Positions 26,209-35,976 of a stretch of DNA of 64,000 nucleotides are shown here, piece after piece. Position 1 is the stretch's first letter. The number at the start of each line of letters is the position of its first letter. The notes beneath the pieces are model-generated. The model did no database searches. It was not told the origin of the DNA and worked only from the letters and a program-made list of their open reading frames with translations. The DNA comes from an uncultured Hyphomonadaceae bacterium (lineage in GTDB: Bacteria; Pseudomonadota; Alphaproteobacteria; Caulobacterales; Hyphomonadaceae): NCBI GenBank assembly GCA_938084575.1, contig CALKFG010000003.1, positions 1 through 64,000 of the forward strand. The letters are read 5' to 3'. The translations under genes were made by a program, and so were the position numbers.

Positions 26209-26496
26209 ATGTCCCGCGTTTGCGATCTTACCGGCACCCGCCCCATAACTGGCAACAATGTCAGTCACTCCCGTGTTCACACCAAGCGGCGGTTCCTGCC
26301 CAATCTGGTGAACGTATCCCTGCACTCTGACACGCTGGGCCGGACTTTTTCGCTTCGCGTTGCGGCTAAGGCTCTGCGCACAGTTGATAAGCTTGGCGGC
26401 CTTGATGCCTTTCTGGCGAAGGTCAGCGAAACGGACCTTTCTGTCCGGGCCTTAAAAATTAAGCGCATTATCGAGAAAAAGACGGTCGAAGCCTGA
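26209..26496 (+). CDS. rpmB: 50S ribosomal protein L28
   Basis: The 95-residue ribosomal protein begins [20 protein letters not shown] and continues with [18 protein letters not shown], the canonical L28 opening. The C-terminal half ([20 protein letters not shown]) has the alphaproteobacterial length. The ATG at 26209 is used because homologues start there; an in-frame extension to 26167 is not conserved-looking. It is not beside rpmG here; its neighbours are the DUF3108 gene (divergent) and an amidohydrolase. Confidence 0.96.
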   Translation: MSRVCDLTGTRPITGNNVSHSRVHTKRRFLPNLVNVSLHSDTLGRTFSLRVAAKALRTVDKLGGLDAFLAKVSETDLSVRALKIKRIIEKKTVEA

Positions 26497-26604
26497 CTGC
26501 TAACCGGTTCGGGGCTATCCCGGATTTGACCTGTTGGGCGTTTCAGACGGTCCCTGCAGAGGAGAGCCGCAGGAATGTGTCCGTCCGAATTGACGGAGAC
26601 GCTC

Positions 26605-28263
26605 ATGTTGCGATGGATTGCCGCTCTGGCCTTGTGTTTTACAGCCTATGGCTGCGATTCCGGCCCGACCTCATCACCTTACCATTTTGATGCACCGGTC
26701 ACCGTCTTCTCTGCAGAGAAGATTTATACGGGAGACCCGCATAACCCCGTGGTTGGTGGTGTGGTTGTCGGGTTGGATGGCCGTATCCTGGCGACCCTGC
26801 CGCTCGGCTTTGCCGACGACGTGACATCCAGCAATGGCGACGTTGAATTTGTCCGCCGCCCTGCGGCGTTTTTCTATCCCGGCTTTGTCGATTCTCACAT
26901 TCACCTCGCCCAGATTGGGTTCCGGGAGCTGACTCTCGATCTCACGGGAACGCCGAGCGTGCAGGCTTTGGTGGAACGCGTGGCCCGCGAACTGGATGTC
27001 CTCTCACCTGGGCAGGTCTTATACGGACGCGGTTGGATTGAGACCGGCTGGCCGGAAGAGCGCATGCCTCAGGCGGTCGATTTGGACGTGGTCTCGCCGG
27101 ACAATCCCGTGATCCTTGAGCGCGCCGACGGGCACGCCGTGGTTGCGAATTCCAAGGCTCTGCAGATCGCGGGTATAGGGGCGACAACGGAGGATCCGGT
27201 TGGTGGCGCAATTGAACGTGACGCGGACGGGATTCCGACCGGTATCCTGATCGACGCGGCAACCAATGCTGTCCTGCAACTGGTTGCCGCGCCGTCCATG
27301 GAAGACCTGGTGTCCGCCTATGTCATCGGGGCGCAGGAATATGTTTCACGAGGATGGACCGCGGCGTACAATGTCAGCGTTGACCCCGCACATGCGCCGC
27401 TGCTTAAGCGTCTTGCCCTTGAAGGCCGCATGCCGCTTCGACTGTTCAATGCTTTTGAGGCAACCGGCTTCGAGATCGCTGCAGAGCGCCAATATGAAAC
27501 GCCGACCATCACCAATCGTGCGGTTAAGCTTTATATGGACGGCGCGCTGGGGTCCCGGGGGGCTTTGCTGCTGGCGCCATACAATGACCGGCCTGATATG
27601 AAAGGTGTGTCTCTTATGACGCCAGACGCGTTGTCTCAGATGATGCAGCAGGCCGCGGAGATGGATATTCAACTGGCCATTCATGCGATTGGTGATCTGG
27701 CCAATCGACGGGTATTGGATGCATTCGAGCGCGGCGGCTACGGGGCCGAGCGGCGGTGGCGGATTGAGCACACGCAGATCTTGCATCCTGACGATATTCA
27801 GCGCCTTGCCGACCTAGGCCTGATTGCATCCATGCAGCCTTCCCATGCGATTGGCGATCTCAAATTTGCGCCAGACCGGCTGGGGCTTCAAAGATTACGG
27901 GGGGCCTATTCCTGGCAAAGCCTGGTCAAGGCCGGGGCCGTGCTTGTTGGCGGATCTGATGCGCCGGTCGAGGTTGGTTCCCCTCTCATTGAATTTTATG
28001 CAGCCGTTGCGCGCAAAGATCTGCAAGGCGGTGCAGGTCGCGGTTGGCACCCGGAAGAAGCGCTGACCCGGGAGCAGGCGCTTGCGCTGTTCACATCGGC
28101 CGCAGCGTTTGCCAGTTTTCAGGAGGCTGATCTGGGGACACTGGAGGTCGGCAAGCTGGCGGATATTACGGGCTTTGACCGCGATTTGATGACGGTGCCA
28201 GAAGCCGAGATATTGAGCGCAAAAGCGGTTCTGACCGTTGTGAACGGCAAAGTGGTTAATTGA
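26605..28263 (+). CDS. YtcJ-type amidohydrolase, predicted lipoprotein
   Basis: The 552-residue metal-dependent hydrolase of the amidohydrolase superfamily starts at ATG 26605 (GGAG 6-9 bases upstream) with a lipoprotein signal, LALCFTAYGC. Active-site landmarks are GFVDSHIHLAQIG (HxH), the lysine in AVKLYMDGALGSRGA, AIHAIGDLANRRV, RIEHTQILHPDD and GSDAPVEVGSPL (catalytic Asp). The substrate cannot be inferred. It lies between rpmB and cobS, which are direct neighbours in some relatives, so it may be an insertion into that block. Confidence 0.87.
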   Translation: MLRWIAALALCFTAYGCDSGPTSSPYHFDAPVTVFSAEKIYTGDPHNPVVGGVVVGLDGRILATLPLGFADDVTSSNGDVEFVRRPAAFFYPGFVDSHIHLAQIGFRELTLDLTGTPSVQALVERVARELDVLSPGQVLYGRGWIETGWPEERMPQAVDLDVVSPDNPVILERADGHAVVANSKALQIAGIGATTEDPVGGAIERDADGIPTGILIDAATNAVLQLVAAPSMEDLVSAYVIGAQEYVSRGWTAAYNVSVDPAHAPLLKRLALEGRMPLRLFNAFEATGFEIAAERQYETPTITNRAVKLYMDGALGSRGALLLAPYNDRPDMKGVSLMTPDALSQMMQQAAEMDIQLAIHAIGDLANRRVLDAFERGGYGAERRWRIEHTQILHPDDIQRLADLGLIASMQPSHAIGDLKFAPDRLGLQRLRGAYSWQSLVKAGAVLVGGSDAPVEVGSPLIEFYAAVARKDLQGGAGRGWHPEEALTREQALALFTSAAAFASFQEADLGTLEVGKLADITGFDRDLMTVPEAEILSAKAVLTVVNGKVVN

Positions 28264-28350
28264 TGGCGGACATGACGTCACACTGGGCTATATACAGCAC
28301 CGTGCTAAGTTCTACATAAACACCGGGATCCTGAAAAAGAGACAATACGC

Positions 28351-29334
28351 ATGACCGTGATGAGCGAAACTGATGTCCTTGAAGGCATGGAACCAACCGT
28401 AAAGATAAGCGTACGAGACGCTTTCGGACTCGATTCTGACATGATCGTCCATGGGTTTGAGACCAGAACTGAATATGTGCCGGCGATCGATCCGGATTAT
28501 CGCTTTGATCCCCAGACGACCATCGCGGTATTGGCCGGCTTCGAGTATAATCGGCGCGTTATGGTTCAGGGCTATCACGGCACAGGGAAATCGACCCATA
28601 TCGAGCAAATCGCCGCCCGGCTGAACTGGCCGATGGTGCGGGTCAATCTCGACAGCCATGTCAGCCGGATCGATATGGTTGGAAAGGACGCCATCGTCCT
28701 GCGTGACGGCAAGCAGATTACTGAATTCCGTGAAGGTATTCTTCCCTGGGCGCTGCAGCGGCCGGTCGCGATTACCTTTGATGAATATGATGCCGGACGG
28801 CCTGATGTGATGTTTGTGATACAGCGTATTCTTGAGGCCAGCGGCAAGCTGACGCTGCTTGATCAAAATAGGGTGATATCGCCGAACCCCTATTTCAGGC
28901 TTTTTGCGACGACGAATACGGTCGGTCTCGGTGACACCACCGGCCTGTATCACGGCACCCAGCAGCTCAACCAGGGACAGATGGACCGCTGGAGCATTGT
29001 GACCACGCTGAACTATCTCGAACACGATGCCGAAGTGGACATCATTGGCGCCAAGAAGACCGGTGTGGAAACCGAGACGTTGTCGAAAATGGTTCGTTTG
29101 GCAGATCTGACCCGGAATGCTTTCATGAACGGCGACCTGTCTACGGTCATGAGCCCCAGAACCGTGATCACCTGGGCAGAAAACTATGCTATATTCAAGG
29201 ATTTAGGGCATGCGTTCCGGATGACCTTCCTGAACAAGTGTGATGAGCTTGAACGCCCTCTTGTCGCGGAAATGTACCAGCGCTGCTTTGCCGAAGAATT
29301 GCCCGAAAGCGCGCTGATGGTCAAAGTTGCCTGA
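28351..29334 (+). CDS. cobS: Cobaltochelatase subunit CobS (MoxR-type AAA+ ATPase)
   Basis: The 327-residue AAA+ subunit powers cobalt insertion by CobN into hydrogenobyrinic acid diamide in aerobic B12 synthesis. The Walker A loop is GYHGTGKST (74-82), the Walker B-like segment [15 protein letters not shown], and sensor 1 sits in [12 protein letters not shown]. The N-terminal [15 protein letters not shown] matches CobS. cobT follows after 7 bases. CobN and other B12 genes are not in this window. Confidence 0.94.
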   Translation: MTVMSETDVLEGMEPTVKISVRDAFGLDSDMIVHGFETRTEYVPAIDPDYRFDPQTTIAVLAGFEYNRRVMVQGYHGTGKSTHIEQIAARLNWPMVRVNLDSHVSRIDMVGKDAIVLRDGKQITEFREGILPWALQRPVAITFDEYDAGRPDVMFVIQRILEASGKLTLLDQNRVISPNPYFRLFATTNTVGLGDTTGLYHGTQQLNQGQMDRWSIVTTLNYLEHDAEVDIIGAKKTGVETETLSKMVRLADLTRNAFMNGDLSTVMSPRTVITWAENYAIFKDLGHAFRMTFLNKCDELERPLVAEMYQRCFAEELPESALMVKVA

Positions 29335-29341
29335 CAGGCCG

Positions 29342-31321
29342 ATGACCAAGACAGATGATGCCCCCTATGAGCTGTTCAAGCAGGCCCTGACGGCAACGAC
29401 GAAAGCGATCAGTGCTCACCGTGATGTTGAGCTGAGCTTTTCCGGGGATGCTGCGCGTTCCGAGGAGGGCCGCATCATTCTGCCGCCTCCGCCACGTGAC
29501 TTGTCTCCCCTGCAGGCGGCCCGGGCTCGTGGTGAAGCCGATGCAGCGGCTTTGCGCCTGGCCCACCACGATCCCATCTGCCATGCGGCCCGTCGGCCAA
29601 GCGGCGAACTCGGACGACAGGTTTATGAGGCGGCCGAGCGCGCCCGTATTGAGTCAATTGGCGCGCGGGCCATGGATGGAACAGCGCACAATCTCGAGGC
29701 AGCATTGGTCGCACGTTGCGAAAAAGCGGGCTATACGCGTATGGAAGATCGACAGGAGGCCCCGCTGGCCCCGGCGATCGAGTTCCTCTTGCGTGAACGC
29801 CTGACCGGACGGGCGCTTCCGCCTGAAGCTGAGGGTATCGCCGCGCTCTGGCGCGAAGAAATTCATGCCCGTGGCGCCGACACGCTCGAGCTTTTGCTGC
29901 AACACCTGCATGATCAGACCCGCTTCGCTGAGGCCATCCAGACGTTGATCCGGAATTTGACTGAGGGAGATGAGGCAGGGTCCGAGGAAGAAGGTGATGA
30001 AGACGCCTCTGAGGAGGCGGGCGAGCAGGCCCAAAATAGCGGTGATGACAGCGAGGCGGGTGAAGAAACCCAAGGTACGACGATGGAGGAAATCGAGGCC
30101 GGTGAGTCAGAAGACCTCGAGGGTGAAGATACCAATGTCTCGATAGATTCCGACGTGGATATGGACAGCGATGAGGACGTCGATGAGACAGAGGATGGCG
30201 CCAAGCCTCTACGGCCGAACTTTCGTGATGGGGATGACCGGCCGGAATTTGTCTATAAGGCCTTTACAAAAGAAAATGACGAAGTCGCTCAGGCCGCAGA
30301 ACTTTGTGACCCGGAGGAGCTGGGACGCCTTCGCGCTTATCTTGATCACCAGCTTGAAAGCTTGCAGGGTGCGGTCTCAAAACTTGCCAACAAACTGCAA
30401 CGCCGGCTGATGGCCCAGCAAAACCGGTCCTGGTCCTTTGATCTGGAGGAGGGTGTGCTGGATACCGCCCGACTGACCCGCGTGATAACCGATCCGACCA
30501 CACCTCTGTCGTTCAAGCAGGAAGATGACAGCAATTTCCGCGATACGGTGGTGACACTCCTGCTGGACAATTCCGGATCAATGCGCGGCCGTCCGATCAT
30601 GGTCGCAGCCCTGTGTGCCGACATTTTGGCCCGCACGCTGGAACGCTGCGGCGTGAAGGTGGAAATTCTTGGCTTCACGACAAAAGCCTGGAAGGGAGGG
30701 CTCAGCCGCGAAGACTGGGTCAAGGCAAATAAGCCGGCTGGCCCCGGACGGCTGAACGATTTGCGGCACATTATTTACAAGCAGGCAGATGCGCCCTGGA
30801 GGCGTGCCCGGCGCAATCTGGGGCTGATGATGCGGGAAGGTCTTCTGAAGGAAAACATCGATGGCGAGGCCCTGCTCTGGGCGCATGAGCGCATACTGGG
30901 CCGGCCGGAGCAACGCAAGATCATGATGGTGATTTCTGACGGGGCACCGGTTGATGATTCAACCTTGTCGGTGAATGTGGGCAATTATCTGGAGCGACAT
31001 CTGCGTCAGGTAATCGGCGACATAGAAAATCGCAGTCCGGTCGAACTTATCGCGATTGGTATCGGGCATGATGTGACCCGGTATTACAAACGTGCGGTCA
31101 CGATCGTGGACGCCGAACAGCTTGGTGGGGCAATGACAGAGCAACTGGCGAGCCTGTTTGACGAAAACGGCGAGGCGCCGCGACCAGAGGCGATGGCGGT
31201 GCCGCCCCTGACGCGGGGTACGGCGCGTCCGACCGGGGCCGTCACTGGCGCTGGAGCCGGAGCACCGCGCTATGGTGGTGCACGGATCGGATCTGGGCGT
31301 GATGTTAAAGGTGACCTTTAG
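29342..31321 (+). CDS. cobT: Cobaltochelatase subunit CobT (VWA domain)
   Basis: The 659-residue partner of CobS. ATG 29342 is preferred to a TTG at 29327, since [20 protein letters not shown] fits the family start. Architecture: helical N-terminal domain, a very acidic central linker (about 205-290, many Glu/Asp), and a C-terminal von Willebrand A domain with MIDAS motif [11 protein letters not shown] and later [13 protein letters not shown]. CobS and CobT form a stacked ring complex that works with CobN. The C-terminus overlaps the next gene by about 20 bases. Confidence 0.93.
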   Translation: MTKTDDAPYELFKQALTATTKAISAHRDVELSFSGDAARSEEGRIILPPPPRDLSPLQAARARGEADAAALRLAHHDPICHAARRPSGELGRQVYEAAERARIESIGARAMDGTAHNLEAALVARCEKAGYTRMEDRQEAPLAPAIEFLLRERLTGRALPPEAEGIAALWREEIHARGADTLELLLQHLHDQTRFAEAIQTLIRNLTEGDEAGSEEEGDEDASEEAGEQAQNSGDDSEAGEETQGTTMEEIEAGESEDLEGEDTNVSIDSDVDMDSDEDVDETEDGAKPLRPNFRDGDDRPEFVYKAFTKENDEVAQAAELCDPEELGRLRAYLDHQLESLQGAVSKLANKLQRRLMAQQNRSWSFDLEEGVLDTARLTRVITDPTTPLSFKQEDDSNFRDTVVTLLLDNSGSMRGRPIMVAALCADILARTLERCGVKVEILGFTTKAWKGGLSREDWVKANKPAGPGRLNDLRHIIYKQADAPWRRARRNLGLMMREGLLKENIDGEALLWAHERILGRPEQRKIMMVISDGAPVDDSTLSVNVGNYLERHLRQVIGDIENRSPVELIAIGIGHDVTRYYKRAVTIVDAEQLGGAMTEQLASLFDENGEAPRPEAMAVPPLTRGTARPTGAVTGAGAGAPRYGGARIGSGRDVKGDL

Positions 31322-32381
31322 CGCGGTGCGCAGCGCTGAAGCGCGTCTGATGGGTCTCAGGGCTGCCGGATTAAGCTTTGTGGCCTGTTTTTTGACCGGC
31401 GTCGGCGCGGCCTCAGAGAATGATGGGTCGCCCCCCTGGGCTATGGGGCGCCAACTGGTTGACCTGAAGACCGCCTCCTGCCCGGTAGGGCCTGTTAAGC
31501 GCCCGCCGGAAAATTTGCCCTTACGTTTTTCTGCGCTGAATGTGTCAGAGATTTCAGGGCCAGCCCTGCTGTCAGGTCTCGTCATCGCGGGCGCCTGGGA
31601 GCTGAGTTCTGACACCCGTGCATTTGGCGGATTGTCGGGGCTGGTTGAAACCCCGGATGTGGGTTTGCTGGCGGTCGGTGATAATGGCATCTTCGTGCGG
31701 CTTGATCTTGATCCGCTGACTCACTTTCCGTCAGGTGAGGCTCAGATTGCCCCCCTTCGGGGAGAAAATGGCGCCCCCCTGACAGCGCAGCGCGACCGGG
31801 ATGCGGAGGGCCTCGCCTTCCGCGACGGCTGGGCGCTGGTGAGTTTTGAACACAATCACCGGATTCTGGCCTACGATCTGGCAGGGTGCGGCCTGGCGGC
31901 GCGGGGTGTTGAGTTGGCGCATCTGGCCACACGGCAGCCAGGGGTGCGCTTGAGGCCCAATCTCGGGGCTGAGGCGCTGGGCCTGGCGTCAGATGATACG
32001 CTTTGGGTGGGACTGGAAGCGCCCGGTAAACAGGGCGCAATTATGGGGAGGGTTGGTCCTGAAGGGATATTGGAGGCTGAGCAGCAGACCCGGCCGCCCA
32101 GCATGCACCTGATGACCGGTCTAGACCAGAAGCGGGGCCTGGTCGCCAAGCTTTTCCGGGCCTATGACCCCGTGCGGGGAAATCGTATCGCTTTCTCTGT
32201 GTCGGACAGGTCCGGTCTTCGGGCCGAAGGGCGACTTGATACATCTGGTCCTGTGGATAATTTTGAGGGCATCGCCATCGGTCAAAATCCGCAGGGGGGA
32301 ACCCGGATCTGGCTGATCTCCGATGATAATTTTAATCCGAGCCAGCGCACCTTGCTGTTCGCCCTTGACCTTGTGAATTAG
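31302..32381 (+). CDS. Esterase-like activity of phytase family protein
   Basis: The 359-residue frame has a signal-like segment [16 protein letters not shown], better placed if translation starts at ATG 31350 (343 residues); both starts are possible. The body is a beta-propeller-like phytase-like domain: [74 protein letters not shown] and [20 protein letters not shown] with [16 protein letters not shown] at the end. The substrate is unknown. It overlaps the end of cobT and meets the TlpA-like gene tail to tail (4 bases). Confidence 0.8.
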   Translation: MLKVTFSAVRSAEARLMGLRAAGLSFVACFLTGVGAASENDGSPPWAMGRQLVDLKTASCPVGPVKRPPENLPLRFSALNVSEISGPALLSGLVIAGAWELSSDTRAFGGLSGLVETPDVGLLAVGDNGIFVRLDLDPLTHFPSGEAQIAPLRGENGAPLTAQRDRDAEGLAFRDGWALVSFEHNHRILAYDLAGCGLAARGVELAHLATRQPGVRLRPNLGAEALGLASDDTLWVGLEAPGKQGAIMGRVGPEGILEAEQQTRPPSMHLMTGLDQKRGLVAKLFRAYDPVRGNRIAFSVSDRSGLRAEGRLDTSGPVDNFEGIAIGQNPQGGTRIWLISDDNFNPSQRTLLFALDLVN

Positions 32382-32980
32382 TTGCTCAGGACCGCATCAA
32401 TAAGGCCGATGGCTTCATAGCTCGTCCAGTCGGCTTCGCCTTCCAGCTTTGCGATATGCCTGCCTTCGGCATTGATCAGGATCGAGGTCGGGAAGCCTCC
32501 GCCAGCGCCCGACTCGTAGATAATATCCCAGCCTGCGGGTTCATCTGAAATCATATAAAAATCAAGAACACCACCACTGAGCTCGGACAAGCGTTGCGCG
32601 GCATAATCCTTGTCGCCCGGTGAATCGACGCTAATCGCCACGACCTCAAATTTATCGCTGCCGCGAGCGGTCTGCAAGGCAGCAAGGGAGGGCATTTCGC
32701 GTTCGCAGGGGCCACACCAGGTCGCCCAGAAATTGACCAGGATAAGTTTTCCGGAAAAAGCGTTATAGCTGATGGCCTGGCCATCCGTATTTATGAAGGT
32801 TGCGTCGCTTGCCAGCTGACCAGCATCGGCTGTGTCGAGATTTTGAAGCGCTCCCGTGGCATAGCGTGCGACGGGATTGCTGTTGCTCGACTTGGAAGAG
32901 GCGCTAAACACCCAAAAGAGTACAGAAATCAGTATGCCGGCAAACATGGCCGGTATAGTGTAGCGCAGGAAACGATCCAT
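32378..32980 (-). CDS. TlpA-family thiol-disulfide oxidoreductase
   Basis: The 200-residue membrane-anchored thioredoxin-like protein has an N-terminal anchor [20 protein letters not shown] (about 8-27), a short linker, and a thioredoxin fold with [16 protein letters not shown] (Cys89 and Cys92) and a later [14 protein letters not shown] cis-Pro loop. It probably reduces periplasmic disulfides, for example in cytochrome c maturation or redox repair. Divergent from argH across 39 bases, a frequent alphaproteobacterial arrangement. Confidence 0.9.
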   Translation of the reverse strand: MDRFLRYTIPAMFAGILISVLFWVFSASSKSSNSNPVARYATGALQNLDTADAGQLASDATFINTDGQAISYNAFSGKLILVNFWATWCGPCEREMPSLAALQTARGSDKFEVVAISVDSPGDKDYAAQRLSELSGGVLDFYMISDEPAGWDIIYESGAGGGFPTSILINAEGRHIAKLEGEADWTSYEAIGLIDAVLSN

Positions 32981-33019
32981 GGGCGTCTTCCGTCCAGCAA
33001 AGGTTTACGAGACAGATAT

Positions 33020-34429
33020 ATGGTGAGCAAGACCGGAAAAGGCCAGCAGATTTGGGGAGGGCGCTTCGCCGCACAACCCTCTGACATCATGCAGGCCATA
33101 AACGCTTCTATAGATGTCGACCGACGCCTGGCCCGTGAGGACATTGCTGGCAGCCGTGCTCATGCTGATATGTTGGCGGAGCAGGGGATCATAACCGAAC
33201 CGGACAATCAGGCGATCCAGTCCGGGCTCGACCTCGTGCTTGAGGAGCTGAACGAGGGCAATTTCCCGTTTCGTTTGGAGTTCGAAGATATTCATATGAA
33301 TATCGAGGCACGGCTACAGGAATTGATTGGTGATCCTGCGCGGCGCTTGCACACGGCTCGCTCCCGGAATGATCAGGTCGTAACTGATTTTCGGTTATGG
33401 ACGCGCGGAGCGCTCGGCGAGGCAAGCGCTTTGCTGGCCCGTCTCCAGCGTACACTTGTGACGGTGGCGGATCGCGAGACCGAAACCGTGATGCCGGGCT
33501 TTACCCACTTGCAGGTCGCACAGCCAGTAACGCTGGGCCATCATATGCTGGCTTATGTTGAAATGTTCGAGCGCGACCGGGCACGATTGCGGGATGCAGC
33601 GCAAAGGCTGAATGAGTCGCCTCTGGGCGCCTGTGCCCTGGCAGGGACGGGCTTTCCAATTGATCGGGACGCGACCGCGGAGGCGCTGGGTTTTGAGCGC
33701 CCCATGGCCAATTCCCTCGATGCTGTTTCGGCGCGTGACTTTGCGCTGGAGGCGCTGGCCGCCCTGTCAATTGCAACCACTCACCTGTCTCGTCTCGCGG
33801 AAGAAATTGTGGTCTGGTCGAGTGCGCAATTTGGCTTTGTCCGTTTGACCGACGCTTGGTCAACGGGATCGTCGATCATGCCGCAAAAGCGCAATCCGGA
33901 TGCTGCCGAGCTCATTCGCGCAAAAGCCAGCCTTGTGACCGGCCATTATGTGGCATTGCAGGGCGCGATTAAGGGATTGCCTCTGGCTTACGCAAAGGAT
34001 TTGCAGGATGACAAGCGCCTGACATTTGAGGCCTTTGATACATTTGTCCTCTGCGCTCAGGCCATGGCGGGCATGGTTGAGTCCGCGGCGTTTCAGCGGG
34101 ACAGGATGCGGGCGTCCGCCGCGCAGGGCTTTTCTACTGCAACCGATCTGGCCGACTATCTGGTGCGCGTTCTCGATATGCCGTTCCGGGAGGCCCACCA
34201 CGTCACGGGTCGTCTTGTTGCGGTTGCAGAAGAAGCGGGCATTGATTTGGCTGAGCTTCAACTGGAACAGATGCAGGCGGTGGAAGCCCGTCTTACAAAT
34301 GATATATTTACCGTGTTGAGTGTTGAAGCCTCAACTCGTTCCCGGCAAAGCTATGGTGGCACCTCTCCGCTAAGAGTCGCGGAACAGGTTGCGCAGTGGC
34401 GCCAGCGCCTGAACATGGAGCAGGAATGA
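33020..34429 (+). CDS. argH: Argininosuccinate lyase
   Basis: Last step of arginine synthesis: argininosuccinate to arginine and fumarate. ATG 33020 gives 469 residues, the usual size. Family blocks are [60 protein letters not shown] and the signature [20 protein letters not shown] with the catalytic serine. The stop overlaps the lptM start (ATGA), showing coupling in an argH-lptM-lysA operon. Confidence 0.97.
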   Translation: MVSKTGKGQQIWGGRFAAQPSDIMQAINASIDVDRRLAREDIAGSRAHADMLAEQGIITEPDNQAIQSGLDLVLEELNEGNFPFRLEFEDIHMNIEARLQELIGDPARRLHTARSRNDQVVTDFRLWTRGALGEASALLARLQRTLVTVADRETETVMPGFTHLQVAQPVTLGHHMLAYVEMFERDRARLRDAAQRLNESPLGACALAGTGFPIDRDATAEALGFERPMANSLDAVSARDFALEALAALSIATTHLSRLAEEIVVWSSAQFGFVRLTDAWSTGSSIMPQKRNPDAAELIRAKASLVTGHYVALQGAIKGLPLAYAKDLQDDKRLTFEAFDTFVLCAQAMAGMVESAAFQRDRMRASAAQGFSTATDLADYLVRVLDMPFREAHHVTGRLVAVAEEAGIDLAELQLEQMQAVEARLTNDIFTVLSVEASTRSRQSYGGTSPLRVAEQVAQWRQRLNMEQE

Positions 34430-34698
34430 CACCCAAAATGATAAAGCACAGCCTTTCGCTCGCGGCCTTGTTGGGCTTGTCGTCCTGCGGGCTGCGGGGC
34501 GACCTCGAGCGGCCGCCGCCAATTTTCTTACAGCCGCCAACCGCAGAGGCCAAAATTCCGGTGGACCGCCCGGCAGTGTATACCGTGGCAAATGTCGATA
34601 GTGACAAGATCTATCTCAATTCCTTTGGGGGCGAAATCCCCAAGCCTGCTCCTGAAGTGCCGGTTATGGAAGAGACGATGGACGATTTTCCGGGCTGA
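34426..34698 (+). CDS. lptM: Small lipoprotein, LptM (YifL) type
   Basis: The 90-residue product has a lipobox LGLSSC followed directly by [11 protein letters not shown], the hallmark of LptM/YifL proteins. In E. coli, LptM helps mature the outer-membrane LPS translocon LptDE. ATG 34426 overlaps the argH stop; ATG 34438 would give a shorter signal. The region after the conserved motif ([20 protein letters not shown]) is longer than in E. coli. The argH-lptM-lysA order is common in Proteobacteria. Confidence 0.85.
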   Translation: MTPKMIKHSLSLAALLGLSSCGLRGDLERPPPIFLQPPTAEAKIPVDRPAVYTVANVDSDKIYLNSFGGEIPKPAPEVPVMEETMDDFPG

Positions 34699-34710
34699 CC
34701 AGAGTAAACC

Positions 34711-35976
34711 GTGCATCATTTTTCTTATCATCAAGGTCGTCTGTATTGCGAGCAGGTTGACCTCTCCCGGGTTGCCGATGATGTCGGAACACCGGTCTAC
34801 GTCTATTCAACGGCCACATTGAGACGGCACGCCCGAGTGATCGCCGAGGCCTTCACGGGCGTGGACTGCCTCATTGCCTATTCCGTCAAGGCAAATGGCA
34901 ATCTGGCTGTGCTGCGCACCCTCGCTCGTGAAGGCTGCGGCGCAGATGTGGTTAGTGGTGGCGAGCTTTTGCGGGCACTTCGGGCTGGGATTCCGGCCAG
35001 TCGGATTGTTTTTTCCGGGGTTGGGAAATCCCGTATGGAAATGAAACTGGCGCTGGACCAGGGCATCCACCAGTTCAATGTTGAAAGCGCTGCCGAGCTC
35101 GTCGTTCTGTCAGACGTGGCCGCAACTTTGGGTAAGGTTGCGCCGGTCGCGATTCGTGTAAATCCAGACGTGGCTGCAGGGGGGCATCCCAATATTTCAA
35201 CCGGCAAGGCCGGCGATAAGTTTGGCGTTGCCTGGGCAGAGGCTCCGGGGCTTTACCAACAGATTCAGGCACTTCCGGGTGTTGAGGCGGTGGGAGTCGA
35301 TGTGCATATCGGCTCCCAGATCGGTGATTTGGCTCCAATGCGTCTTGCGTTTGAGAAAACGGTCGGATTGGTTCGCCAGCTGCGCGCTGAGGGACATACT
35401 CTGACCCGGGTTGATCTTGGAGGGGGCCTGGCCATTCCGTATCATGCGGAAGACAGTCCTGCGCCGCCCAAAGCGTATGCCGATATGATCCGGGATATTA
35501 CCGAAGCGCTTGGCATTCAGGTCATTCTGGAACCGGGTCGGGTGATTGCCGGGAATGCCGGGATTTTGATCACCGAGGTTCTTTATCAGAAACCTGCGCC
35601 GGACCGCACCTTTCTGATCGTGGATGCGGGCATGAATGATCTTATTCGTCCCGCATTATATCAGGCCCATCATGATATTCTGCCGCTCAGGGAGGCCGGT
35701 GCCGACGTCGGCTGGACGCCTTTTGACGTCGTTGGGCCGATTTGCGAGTCGACCGATAAATTCGCGTCGCAGCGCCTGCTGCCGAACCCTGAGCCCGGGG
35801 ACCGGCTGGCCTTCATGTCCAGCGGTGCCTATGGTGCTGTTCTTGCCAGCCAGTACAATGCCCGACCCTTGGTCGCTGAAGTTCTGGTCGATGGTGATCG
35901 CTTTGCTGTTGTGAGAAGGCGGCCGAGTTTTGAGGAGATGATTGCTCTGGAGCATATGCCAGATTGGCTGAGCTAA
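34711..35976 (+). CDS. lysA: Diaminopimelate decarboxylase
   Basis: Final step of lysine synthesis, using PLP. The 421-residue alanine-racemase-fold enzyme starts at a GTG 12 bases after lptM. The PLP lysine is in LIAYSVKANGNLAVL. Other blocks are SGGELLRALRAG, VDVHIGSQIGDLAPM, DLGGGLAIPY, EPGRVIAGNAG, GPICESTDKFA and MSSGAYGAVLASQYN. Length and motifs are normal. The next gene (DUF4175) appears to start inside its last codons. Confidence 0.96.
   Translation: MHHFSYHQGRLYCEQVDLSRVADDVGTPVYVYSTATLRRHARVIAEAFTGVDCLIAYSVKANGNLAVLRTLAREGCGADVVSGGELLRALRAGIPASRIVFSGVGKSRMEMKLALDQGIHQFNVESAAELVVLSDVAATLGKVAPVAIRVNPDVAAGGHPNISTGKAGDKFGVAWAEAPGLYQQIQALPGVEAVGVDVHIGSQIGDLAPMRLAFEKTVGLVRQLRAEGHTLTRVDLGGGLAIPYHAEDSPAPPKAYADMIRDITEALGIQVILEPGRVIAGNAGILITEVLYQKPAPDRTFLIVDAGMNDLIRPALYQAHHDILPLREAGADVGWTPFDVVGPICESTDKFASQRLLPNPEPGDRLAFMSSGAYGAVLASQYNARPLVAEVLVDGDRFAVVRRRPSFEEMIALEHMPDWLS

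Noticed and set aside
28269-28278. TGACGTCA palindrome before cobS
   Set aside because: It is an 8-base chance palindrome with no second site or known alphaproteobacterial regulator to assign.
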